From Bacteroidales bacterium (lineage in GTDB: Bacteria > Bacteroidota > Bacteroidia > Bacteroidales > P3), in NCBI GenBank assembly GCA_017480225.1, contig JAFVBB010000004.1:124001-188000 (forward strand): a stretch of DNA of 64,000 nt, written 5' to 3'. The notes beneath the pieces were generated by a model that saw nothing but the letters and a program-made list of their open reading frames with translations, was not told the DNA's origin and ran no database searches. Made by a program: the position numbers and the translations under genes. How positions within the stretch are numbered: the first letter of the stretch is position 1; each line of letters starts with the position of its first letter. Of this stretch, positions 8,801 through 16,184 are shown one piece after another.

Positions 8801-11800
8801 CAATCCACTCGAGCAGGTTGCCGTCATCGTCGGCCACGCCGATGAGCAGGCCGTCGTTCTCGGCAAGGGAGCCGGTCTTCACGTCGAACTCAATCTGCAG
8901 CTTGCTCAGGGGTGCCTCGAAGTCGGGCAGCACGGCAGGAGCGTGGTTGTTGTTGCTGCGGAAGAAGAGGCCGCCGTCGTAGTGGGTGTGGCTGGTGGAG
9001 CTCACAGTCCAGCAGTTGGGCAGCACATCCTCAGGATAGGCATCGAAGTCCTCGCTGTAGGGCAGGGCTATCGGGGCGCAGCCGGTGCCGACGCTGACAG
9101 CCTTGGTCCAAAGGGTGTCCTCGGTGCAGACGATGCCGACCATCACCTCATAGTTGGTGGCAGCCTGCAGGCCGGTGAGGCTGTAGTTGATGGTGTCGCT
9201 GGTCATGGGAACCTCCACCACGGTGGGGTTGCCGGTGGTACGGTAGCTCACCAGGGCGGTGGTGCCGTTGCCGTCGTTGACCCAGCTCAAGTTGAGGGTG
9301 TACACGTCAAGCGAGTCGGGCTCTACAACCAGCGCTGTCGGGCGGTGGCAACCGTCGTCGTGGCGTATGAGCACGTTGTCGACGTCGCCGCTGCCGTAGC
9401 TGTAGCCGTTGTCATAGCGGAAGGCCAGGCGGTACTGCTTCGTCACATCCAGGCCGGCAGCCACAAGGTTCGACGAGTTGTACTCGAACTCCTCGTAGTT
9501 GCTGTTGTGCAGGGTGTCGAAGGGTATGAAGGTCTCGTAGTCGTACGGGTCGGTCATGAGGCCGGCAATGAGGTTGCCGTTGTTGCTCACGCGGGCAGCG
9601 AACTGCACGTTGATCTCGTCGGCTGTGAGCGGAATGACGTCGGTGGCCACCATGGCCGGGCCGGCACCGTAGAAGCGCATGGACCTGTTGCTGTTGTAGC
9701 CGTAGCCCTCAACGCGCGGGAAGATGGCGTCGGAGCTGTAGTTGAACGGCAGGCCGACGGTCCAGCAGAAGGGAGCCTGGTTGTTGACGTCGTTCTCGAA
9801 GTCGTCGCTGTAGGGCACAGTCATCGGGGCGCACTCGGTGCGGGCCGTGATGCTGCTCCAGAGGGTGTCCTCGCCGCACACCGAGCCCACGCGGAACTCG
9901 TAGTTGGTGTTGCCGGCAAGCGTGTTGTAGGTGTAGCTGGTGCCGCTCACAGAGCCTTCCTCGTTCCACGTGTTGTTGCCGTTGGCAACGCGGTAGCGGA
10001 CCACAAACTGGCTCTCGGTGCCAATCTGGTACCACTCGAGGGTGACGCTGTTCTGCTGCACGTCGGTCACGTGGAGCATCGGGGCGTAGCAGGTCGGAGC
10101 CTCACACTCGGTGATGAAGCTCAGCGCGGGGATGCTGTTGGCGCGAGTGGCGTTGGGCGGGTTGCTCGGATCGTAGTTGGTGTTGTCTTGGAAGGCATAG
10201 AGGCCCTGGTTCTGGGCGCTGATGCTGGCCCACTGGCCCTGCTGGCTCCAGGAGTTGGTGTTGTCGACCATGGCCACCACCAGGTTGCCCTCGCCGAGGG
10301 TGTACTCCTCGTCGAAGGTGATGGTCTTCCAGCCGCTGCCGCTCGCATTGAAGGTGTAGCTCTCGGCCACCTTGGTGAGGGTGCTGAAGTCAACCCAGTC
10401 GCTGCCGTTGTCGAACTGGCTCTTGTCGGTCATGCCGACGTAGAGGTCGATGGTGCGGTCGCCGCCGTTGTCAGTGCTGCTCTTGCGGAAGCTGATGCCG
10501 CTGATGCTGCTGACGGGGGGCAGTTGGTCCTTGGTGTAGATGGCCTGGGTGATGGAGTTGCCATAATAATAATTGGTGGGTATGTACTGCATCGTGCCGG
10601 TGGAGGTCATCTCGCTGCACGAGGTGGTCGCGAAGTTGAGGTTGACGGCGTTGGCCGTGTCGGTCTTGTCGGCGTCAACAATCTGGCAGTAGTTGCGGAA
10701 ACTGGCGGTGTAGCTGTGGCCTGCGGTCAAGCCGGTCACCAGGATGGTGGTGGCACCCTCGTCGGCGTTGAGCACTATGGGCTCGGCGTCGGTGTCGGTG
10801 TTGTCGGTCACAGTGATCTGCACGCCGCTGGTGGCGAAGCCCACGGAGGTGTTGTAGCTCCACGAGAGCTCGGCGGCCACATAGGTGAGGTTCTCAACCT
10901 TCACGTTCTGCACGTCGGCGCAGGAGATCTGGGTGGTGAAGTAGCCGGCGTAGCGCAGGTCGGCGGTCTGCGAGCCGCACTCGGTGGCTATCGACACGTA
11001 GTAGGTCGTGTTCTGCTCAAGGCCGGTCAGCACGGCGAAGGTGTCGGTGGTGCTGACGCTGGGCAGCGAGGCAAGGTCGCTGAACTCGTTGACGGTGTTG
11101 TAGTACACCACGTAGCCGCTGGCCACGTCGACATTGTTCCATGCCACGGTGCCTTCGTAGACGCCGGTCATGCTGCTTTCAATCCAGGCCGAGGCCGGGC
11201 GCTCGCAGCCGGTGTACTCGCCGATGAGGATGTCGTCGACGGAGCCCATCTGCTGGTTGCCGCCGTAGCTGTGCCAGGCTGCATAGTAGGTGGCGCTGGG
11301 GTCGAGGTCCTTGGTGTTGAAATCATACTCGTTCCAGCCCGAGCTGATGCCGGTGATGCTGACCATCGGTATGAAGGTGCTGGTGTCGCCGGGGTCGGTC
11401 ATGACGCCCGCGTCGATGTGGCGGTTCGAGTTGTTGAGCCAGGCCCAGAAGCTGACGCTGATCTTGTCGCCGTCGAGCGGAATGGCGCGGCTGACGATGA
11501 AGTTCTCGCCATGCAGGTACATTGAGTAGTGGCCACCATCGGTGTGGTTGCGCACGTCGTTGGCGCTGGGGTCGGTGTTGTAGTGGATGATGCTGTCCCA
11601 GCACTCGGGCCAGGCGCCGTTGAAGGGAATGTCCTCCCAGTCGACGCTGTAGGGTATCGGCATCTCGCCGCAGAGCGTGCGGACGCTCTTGGTGGCCATG
11701 GCCGAGCTGTCGTCGTCAGAGCAGATCGAGACGATGCCCACGGTGTACTGCGTGTTGTTGGTCAGGCCGCCGAAGGTGTACTCGTTGTCGCTCACCACGT

Positions 11801-13412
11801 CTTGCTCCTCGCCGTCGAGGTAGACCACAAACTGCGAGGCCTCGCTGCGGGGGGTCCAGCTCACGGTGAACTCCTCCTGCTGGAGGTCATCCACGGTGAT
11901 GCCGGCCACCGGTATGCAGGTGGGGCAGGGGCTCTCGATGGTGGCAAAGATGCCGGCACTGGCCTCGAGGCCGGTGTTGCCGGTGGAATAGACCTGAAGG
12001 TCGGCGCCGTCATAGATGGTCACGGTGCCGTAGCCATCGCTCCAACCACCTGCGGCGTTGTAGCGCACGGAGATGGGGCTCGAGCCGCACACCTCGACGC
12101 TGCCGCTGGTGTTCACATTGCCCACCTCGACACCGCCGACAAGCAGCGTGAGGCTGCCGCCGCTGGTCCAGGGGTTGTAGTAGCTGTAGGAGGTGCCAAG
12201 CTCGAAGCGGATGTCGCAGGTGGCGCCGCCGCACTCGGTGAGCAGGCCGATGGTGGCTATGCTCGAGCTGTCCTCGTCTGAGCAGAAGGACTGCACGCCC
12301 AGCGTGTAGCCGGTGTTGGCATTGAGGCCGCTGAAGGTGTAGGTGGTGTCACCCACGACGTCGACCAGCTCGCCGTCAATATAGATGCCCCACTGGCTCT
12401 CCGCGCTGCGCGGATGCCAGGTGAGGACCGCGCCCTGCTCGTCAATGTCGCTCAAGGCCAAAGCGTTGGGCTTGATGCAGGTGGGGCAGGGGTCCTCGAG
12501 GGTGAAGAAGGTGGAGTTAGTGGCGCTGCCGCTGAACACCTGCTCGCCACCACCGTCAGTGACAGTGACCGTGGCGTAGTTGTAGCCGCCGGCGCCATTG
12601 CCATTGAAGGCGATGGGGAAGACGGGGCAGACCGCGACCTCGGAGACGCTTGCGCCGAAGCTTTCCTGCACAACGCCGTCCTGCACAAGCTGAATGGTAC
12701 CGCCTGAGCTGTAGCCGTAGTACCAGTCGATGGCGATGTCGATGGAGCACGAGTTCACCGCGCAGGCGGTGCGCTTGGTGATGGAGGTGGCAGCACTGGC
12801 CTCATCGGCCGAGCAGTTGGCCACCACTTTGAAAGTGTAGATGGTCCACGGCGTGAGGCCGTCGACGGTGTAGGTCGTGTCGGCGATGCCCGACTGCACG
12901 ATGTCGTTGCCGGCGGCGTCGGTGTAGCTCACCGTGTAGGTGGCGCCGGTGTTGCTCGCGTCGGCCCAGGTGAGGGTGACGCTCGTGGCCTCGCTCGTAG
13001 CCTTGAGGTCAGTCACAGGCCAGCACGAGGGCGTGCCCACCAGGAAGGTGGCGATTACCTCGTTGTTGCTGTAGCTGTCGCCGTTGCCGGAGGCCACCTC
13101 GGTGCCGAATACGCTCACGACAAAGTCGCACTCGTAGTCGAAGTTACCCGATTGCCAACGGAGCTCAACGGTGGAGCCTTCGCACACCTCGAACTCGTCC
13201 AAGCCCGAGGCGCCGTTGCCAGGCGAAAGCTGGTGCACCATTTCGCCGCCCACGTAGAACTGCAAGGCACCCCCGTTCCAGCCGTCGCCGTACTCATCGG
13301 TCCACGACACTGAAACTGTGATGCCTGTGCCGCCGTCGCATTGGGCGCGCATCGTCGTCGGCAGCAGCATTCCTACCGCAGCCAACAACAAAACTAGCAC
13401 TTTTCGTTTCAT
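5895..13412 (-). CDS. Giant secreted multidomain fibronectin-III/adhesin protein, T9SS cargo
   Basis: 2505 residues, exported and probably attached to the cell surface. An N-terminal signal peptide (about 1-23) is followed by many fibronectin type III-like modules, recognisable by repeats such as VTLTWADAS and LTPWTIYTFKV. At least four cleaved-adhesin/MAM-like jelly-roll units begin with variants of CAPMTVPYSDDFE and contain CW. CUB-like stretches also occur. The last ~75 residues form a type A T9SS sorting domain: ITLFPNPAS, then VSIVDLNGRQ, then SGTYFVRI and the terminal KLVVK. Such proteins typically act in adhesion or binding of host or matrix polymers; the ligand is unknown. The gene is monocistronic, with a promoter amid C-tracts and a strong terminator. 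The long open frames on the opposite strand are by-products of its GC-biased codon use. Confidence 0.93.
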   Translation of the reverse strand: MKRKVLVLLLAAVGMLLPTTMRAQCDGGTGITVSVSWTDEYGDGWNGGALQFYVGGEMVHQLSPGNGASGLDEFEVCEGSTVELRWQSGNFDYECDFVVSVFGTEVASGNGDSYSNNEVIATFLVGTPSCWPVTDLKATSEATSVTLTWADASNTGATYTVSYTDAAGNDIVQSGIADTTYTVDGLTPWTIYTFKVVANCSADEASAATSITKRTACAVNSCSIDIAIDWYYGYSSGGTIQLVQDGVVQESFGASVSEVAVCPVFPIAFNGNGAGGYNYATVTVTDGGGEQVFSGSATNSTFFTLEDPCPTCIKPNALALSDIDEQGAVLTWHPRSAESQWGIYIDGELVDVVGDTTYTFSGLNANTGYTLGVQSFCSDEDSSSIATIGLLTECGGATCDIRFELGTSYSYYNPWTSGGSLTLLVGGVEVGNVNTSGSVEVCGSSPISVRYNAAGGWSDGYGTVTIYDGADLQVYSTGNTGLEASAGIFATIESPCPTCIPVAGITVDDLQQEEFTVSWTPRSEASQFVVYLDGEEQDVVSDNEYTFGGLTNNTQYTVGIVSICSDDDSSAMATKSVRTLCGEMPIPYSVDWEDIPFNGAWPECWDSIIHYNTDPSANDVRNHTDGGHYSMYLHGENFIVSRAIPLDGDKISVSFWAWLNNSNRHIDAGVMTDPGDTSTFIPMVSITGISSGWNEYDFNTKDLDPSATYYAAWHSYGGNQQMGSVDDILIGEYTGCERPASAWIESSMTGVYEGTVAWNNVDVASGYVVYYNTVNEFSDLASLPSVSTTDTFAVLTGLEQNTTYYVSIATECGSQTADLRYAGYFTTQISCADVQNVKVENLTYVAAELSWSYNTSVGFATSGVQITVTDNTDTDAEPIVLNADEGATTILVTGLTAGHSYTASFRNYCQIVDADKTDTANAVNLNFATTSCSEMTSTGTMQYIPTNYYYGNSITQAIYTKDQLPPVSSISGISFRKSSTDNGGDRTIDLYVGMTDKSQFDNGSDWVDFSTLTKVAESYTFNASGSGWKTITFDEEYTLGEGNLVVAMVDNTNSWSQQGQWASISAQNQGLYAFQDNTNYDPSNPPNATRANSIPALSFITECEAPTCYAPMLHVTDVQQNSVTLEWYQIGTESQFVVRYRVANGNNTWNEEGSVSGTSYTYNTLAGNTNYEFRVGSVCGEDTLWSSITARTECAPMTVPYSDDFENDVNNQAPFCWTVGLPFNYSSDAIFPRVEGYGYNSNRSMRFYGAGPAMVATDVIPLTADEINVQFAARVSNNGNLIAGLMTDPYDYETFIPFDTLHNSNYEEFEYNSSNLVAAGLDVTKQYRLAFRYDNGYSYGSGDVDNVLIRHDDGCHRPTALVVEPDSLDVYTLNLSWVNDGNGTTALVSYRTTGNPTVVEVPMTSDTINYSLTGLQAATNYEVMVGIVCTEDTLWTKAVSVGTGCAPIALPYSEDFDAYPEDVLPNCWTVSSTSHTHYDGGLFFRSNNNHAPAVLPDFEAPLSKLQIEFDVKTGSLAENDGLLIGVADDDGNLLEWIDTLQSENFSRNAYQHVIYNFLEYYGEGTRIAFGQLRSWGEWMCMDNFYVIALEDCFPPDNVTAVSIQNPNSSLFAWSHLPGAYNEEWQVYVDTVTVDIEEVDESNFVTISDTFYTIPAGTLIGGGMYNLYVRAYCGEGIVSPWSTYKFGAGTIIMNKSSVPDTVNGCGNVIYDAGYTAGYQGVTNSALVLKASVPGKEVQIYGGLFGWGENQVTLTVYDGVGTNGTQLWQYSHYGTINDSTMADSILATSTEGALTFVFECPGASMTHWGYEIYTRCVDGKTCYRPDNLGVAAVSYDEATVYWEGNAVAYDVYYRAEGSNDWTKTSVADTFAVLTGLAATTDYTFYVQGICGNSDSSYESHPVTFRTRCAPIEVSTANPFFEGFESDFSDNECFSLYMPDADNTSTMITVASPVKEGSRSFRFAANGSATDYNQYLITPELSADSSLQVEFFVKAVNDNVAMRFGTSTTTYDIEDFTFETATTIASSAITDGEWTKITKIVPATTRFIAINFNSTSATAGYLYVDSLSVTVLADEVEPCFAPAITNTSASTNSITVNYSASGSVEYGITTGTEWDNTIVGVPVSTNPLVLPGLAVATTYTIGLRTNCGDNGYSEWVTTQVTTLETPCDLPTSLVADAITLTSATISWNGGTATTWEVRYGEVGTDDLTTETVMAPTIQLDELQPSTTYTVQVRAICSATNISDWSAGITFNTLSCEVPQSVAYSDVLMTSAKLDWSGAGNKWEIELSVSGSDEPTYITATSKPYTITGLELGTSYVARVRTVCDDKYYSDWSGSVNFTTASCETPTLVVITEISNTKATVDWSSSAAEWEIKLDNQIIKVTTHPYELTGLEKNTSYSVQVRALCDAEHTSEWSEPKGFTTTNVGIDDIDQNANITLFPNPASAFVTVSLDGIEGTAQVSIVDLNGRQCGSWNCASDQLTIDLSQFASGTYFVRIAGENGMAVRKLVVK

Positions 13413-13499
13413 AATGTTTTGTTTTAAGTTAATATGATGTTTGTTTGTTGTTTGTGCACCAAACTGTTAGCATAGCACCCCCACGATACAAAGCAGACG

Positions 13500-13530
13500 C
13501 AAACATACTAACTTTTTTCGGCCCGACGAA
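13500..13530 (-). promoter_or_regulatory. Secondary promoter candidate of the giant FN3 gene
   Basis: On the minus strand TATGTTTG (13507-13500) fits the -7 word, with a weak TTCG (13530-13527) 19 bp upstream. It would give a leader of about 85 nt. It competes with the better promoter at 13586-13615. Confidence 0.35.
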
Positions 13531-13574
13531 AAAAAAAACGGAATTTAACATTTTTTCACCCAAGGCGCTTATTA

Positions 13575-13584
13575 CCCCCCCCCC
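13575..13584. repeat. C10/G10 homopolymer directly after the -7 box of the FN3 gene promoter
   Basis: Ten consecutive C on the plus strand, so G on the transcribed minus strand. The tract starts one base downstream of the -7 word TACTTTTG (13593-13586), where transcription would begin. A second run of six C (13594-13599) lies inside the promoter spacer. Homopolymer tracts of this length are prone to slipped-strand mispairing. Confidence 0.85.
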
Positions 13585-13585
13585 G

Positions 13586-13615
13586 CAAAAGTACCCCCCT
13601 CCAAGACCTCACAAA
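13586..13615 (-). promoter_or_regulatory. Main promoter candidate of the giant FN3 gene
   Basis: On the minus strand TTTG (13615-13612), 18 bp, then TACTTTTG (13593-13586): both Bacteroidetes promoter words at the right spacing. Initiation would fall in the G10 tract, about 165 nt before the start codon at 13412. The rest of the gene-free stretch 13413-13958 holds the hairpin at 13754-13791 and the ribBA promoter word. Confidence 0.6.
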
Positions 13616-13753
13616 CCCCAACTGCGAAAAGCAACAAGAGCCTATAAATCAGCAACATACCGCAACAGGATAGCAGCCACCACATAACATGCAGAAAATC
13701 AGCGCAAAGACCATACCAACTCCTACTCAACTCCTACTCATCGACTACCCATC

Positions 13754-13791
13754 GCCTTGTCATCGACTACAAAGGTAGGAGATGACAAGGC
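13754..13791. other. Perfect inverted repeat upstream of ribBA
   Basis: GCCTTGTCATC (13754-13764) and GATGACAAGGC (13781-13791) form an 11-bp stem, and the loop carries a second CTAC/GTAG stem. No T tract follows on either strand, so it is not a typical intrinsic terminator. It lies between the divergent promoters of the FN3 gene and ribBA and could be an operator or a cruciform. Role unknown. Confidence 0.6.
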
Positions 13792-13921
13792 TGAAGGCAG
13801 GTGTTGACATGTGCATGACGCGGCGACGACAGCCCCCTGCCCCCACCCCGCGGCGCGGGGCGCGAGGGCGCAAGCCGGGGCGCGCAGGGCAAATAAAAGG
13901 GCGGCAATCATTTTTTTTTGC

Positions 13922-13929
13922 TATATTTG
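13922..13929 (+). promoter_or_regulatory. -7 promoter word of ribBA
   Basis: TATATTTG matches TAnnTTTG 29 bp before the ATG at 13959, giving a leader of only about 22 nt, too short for an FMN riboswitch. No convincing -33 TTTG is present at the expected distance. Confidence 0.5.
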
Positions 13930-13958
13930 CAGGCTGAAAATACAAACGCATCCACAAT

Positions 13959-15191
13959 ATGGATTTCAAACTCAACACTATAGAAGAAGCCATCGACGAC
14001 ATCCGCGAGGGCAGGTTCGTCATTGTGGTCGACGACGAGGACCGCGAGAACGAGGGCGACTTTATTATCGCAGCCGAAAAAATCACCGCCGAGCACGTCA
14101 ACTTCATGCTCAAGAACGGCCGCGGGGTGCTCTGCGCCCCGATCACCGAAGAGCGGTGCAAGGAGCTGAACCTCGACATGCAGGTGCACGACAACACGTC
14201 GCTGCTGGGCACGCCGTTCACGGTGACGGTCGACAACCTGGGCGACGGCTGCACCACGGGCGTGTCGATGCACGACCGCGCCAGCACCATACGCGCGCTG
14301 GCCAACCCCGCCACAAAGGCCGGCGACCTGGGCCGTCCGGGCCACATCAACCCCCTGCGCGCCCGCAACGGCGGCGTGCTGGTGAGGGCGGGCCACACCG
14401 AGGCCGCCGTCGACCTGGCCCGCCTGGCAGGCCTCACGCCCGCCGCGGCCCTGATAGAGATCATCAACGACGACGGCACCATGGCCCGTATGCCGCAGCT
14501 GCAGCAGGTGGCCGCGCGCTTCGGCCTGAAAATCATAGCCATCAAGGACCTCATCGCCTACCGCGTGGCCCACGAGACGCTGGTGCGCCGCGAGCAGGAG
14601 GTGAGCCTGCCCACGCGCTGGGGCGACTTCATGCTGACGGCCTACACGCAGCTCGACAACGGCACCACCCACATGGTGCTGCGCAAGGGCGAGTGGGCCG
14701 AGGGCGAGCCGGTGCTGGTGAGGGTGCACTCGTCGTGCGCCACGGGCGACATCTTCGGCTCGTGCAAGTGCGACTGCGGCGAGCAGCTGCACCGCGCCAT
14801 GGAGATGGTCGAGGCCGAGGGCAAGGGCCTCATAGTGTACATGAGCCAGGAGGGGCGCGGCATCGGGCTGGTGAACAAGCTCAAGGCCTACCACCTGCAG
14901 GAGATGGGGCTCGACACCGTCGACGCCAACCTGAAGCTGGGCTTCAAGGCCGACGAGCGCGACTACGGCATCGGCGCGCAGATACTGCGCGACCAGGGGG
15001 TGAGCAAGATGCGCCTGGTGACGAACAACCCCGTGAAGCGCACCGGCCTCGAGGGATACGGCCTCGAGGTGACCGAGGTGGTGCCCATCGAGGTGGCGCC
15101 GAACAAGCACAACGAGCGCTACCTGCGCACCAAGCAGCAGCGCATGGGCCACAGCCTGCACCTGGGCAACGAGGCCACTGCCAACGAATAA
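13959..15191 (+). CDS. ribBA: Bifunctional 3,4-DHBP synthase / GTP cyclohydrolase II (RibBA)
   Basis: 410 residues, cytoplasmic, catalysing the two entry steps of riboflavin synthesis: ribulose 5-phosphate to 3,4-dihydroxy-2-butanone 4-phosphate, and GTP to the diaminopyrimidine intermediate. The N-terminal RibB half shows the acidic metal-binding loop [12 protein letters not shown] and the [16 protein letters not shown] motif. The C-terminal RibA half starts around residue 210 and carries the zinc cysteine cluster in [19 protein letters not shown], the EGRGIG loop, and the VTNNPVK region. The length is typical of fused RibBA. It is followed 29 bp later by fabD on the same strand, so the two are probably co-transcribed. 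Confidence 0.97.
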   Translation: MDFKLNTIEEAIDDIREGRFVIVVDDEDRENEGDFIIAAEKITAEHVNFMLKNGRGVLCAPITEERCKELNLDMQVHDNTSLLGTPFTVTVDNLGDGCTTGVSMHDRASTIRALANPATKAGDLGRPGHINPLRARNGGVLVRAGHTEAAVDLARLAGLTPAAALIEIINDDGTMARMPQLQQVAARFGLKIIAIKDLIAYRVAHETLVRREQEVSLPTRWGDFMLTAYTQLDNGTTHMVLRKGEWAEGEPVLVRVHSSCATGDIFGSCKCDCGEQLHRAMEMVEAEGKGLIVYMSQEGRGIGLVNKLKAYHLQEMGLDTVDANLKLGFKADERDYGIGAQILRDQGVSKMRLVTNNPVKRTGLEGYGLEVTEVVPIEVAPNKHNERYLRTKQQRMGHSLHLGNEATANE

Positions 15192-15220
15192 TCCCAACCA
15201 CAAAAACACCGCAAACAACG

Positions 15221-16102
15221 ATGAAAGCCTACGTATTTCCCGGACAGGGCGCGCAGTTCAGCGGCATGGGCAAGGACCTCTACGAGGGCTCGGCCGAATG
15301 CCGCGAGCTGATGGAGCGCGCCAACGACATTATAGGGTTCCGGCTGACCGACCTGATGTTCGGCGGCACGGCCGACGACCTGAAGCAGACGCGCGTCACG
15401 CAGCCTGCCGTGTTCCTGCACTCGGTGGCGCTGGCGCGCCGCCTGGGCGAGAATTTCCGCCCCGACATGGCGGGCGGACACTCGCTGGGCGAGTTCTCGG
15501 CGCTGGTGGCCGCCGGGGCCATAGACTTCGACGACGGCCTGCGCCTGGTGGTGGCGCGCGCCGAGGCCATGCAGAAATGCTGCGAGCGCACCCCCTCGAC
15601 CATGGCGGCGGTGCTCAAGCTCGACGACAAGACGGTGGAGGACATCTGCGCCAGCGTGGAGGGCGAGGTGGTGGTGGCAGCCAACTACAACTGCCCCGGC
15701 CAGCTGGTGATCAGCGGCACCAAGGAGGGCGTGGCACGTGCCTGCGAGCTGGCCAAGGAGGCCAAGGGCAAGGCCCTGCCGCTGGCTGTGGGCGGCGCGT
15801 TCCACTCGCCGCTGATGGAGCCCGCACGCGTGGAGCTGGCCGAGGCCATTGAGCGCACCGCCTTCAAGGCGCCGGTGTGCCCAGTCTACCAGAACGTCAC
15901 CGCCGAGCCCGTGACCGACCCCGCCGAGATAAAGCGCAACCTGCTCATGCAGCTCACCGCGCCCGTGCGCTGGACGGCCACCGTGCAGCACATGCTGCGC
16001 GACGGCGCCACCGAGTTTATCGAGGTGGGCCCCGGCACAGCCCTGCAGGGCATGGTCAAGCGCGTCGACACGTCGGCCAACGCCCACTCCGCCGAGGTGT
16101 GA
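15221..16102 (+). CDS. fabD: Malonyl-CoA:ACP transacylase (FabD)
   Basis: 293 residues. It transfers malonyl from CoA to acyl carrier protein, supplying the extender unit for fatty-acid synthesis. The N-terminal VFPGQGAQ motif, the nucleophile elbow GHSLGE with Ser88, the glutamine-containing VTQPAV segment and the catalytic-His segment GAFHSPLM identify the family. The ATG at 15221 gives the expected MKAYVFPGQG start. The same frame stays open back through ribBA, but that is overprinting in GC-rich DNA. It ends 28 bp before a strong bidirectional terminator. Confidence 0.96.
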   Translation: MKAYVFPGQGAQFSGMGKDLYEGSAECRELMERANDIIGFRLTDLMFGGTADDLKQTRVTQPAVFLHSVALARRLGENFRPDMAGGHSLGEFSALVAAGAIDFDDGLRLVVARAEAMQKCCERTPSTMAAVLKLDDKTVEDICASVEGEVVVAANYNCPGQLVISGTKEGVARACELAKEAKGKALPLAVGGAFHSPLMEPARVELAEAIERTAFKAPVCPVYQNVTAEPVTDPAEIKRNLLMQLTAPVRWTATVQHMLRDGATEFIEVGPGTALQGMVKRVDTSANAHSAEV

Positions 16103-16123
16103 TCCACGGCGCGCGAGTGCTGG

Positions 16124-16180
16124 AAGAAAAAGAGAGTGCCGCCTCACTACGCGAGGCGGCACTCTCTCTTTTGTTTGTTT
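16124..16180. terminator. Bidirectional intrinsic terminator between fabD and the OmpA-family gene
   Basis: A perfect 15-bp stem, AGAGAGTGCCGCCTC (16131-16145) with its complement at 16153-16167 and a 7-nt loop. It is followed by CTTTTGTTTGTTT on the plus strand and preceded by an A-rich GAAGAAAAAG, giving a U tract on the minus strand. It serves two convergent genes. Confidence 0.92.
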
Positions 16181-16184
16181 CTGC

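Noticed and set aside
6198..11525. Two very long open frames on the plus strand (764 and 985 codons) opposite the FN3 protein
   Set aside because: They are exact antisense shadows of the GC3-biased 2505-residue gene. Their translations are Val/Gly/Ala/His-rich low-complexity text without domains, and no promoter or start context supports them.
13811..15220. Upstream in-frame extension of fabD across ribBA
   Set aside because: The extension is Arg/Gly/His-rich overprinting of ribBA. FabD homology begins exactly at the ATG at 15221.
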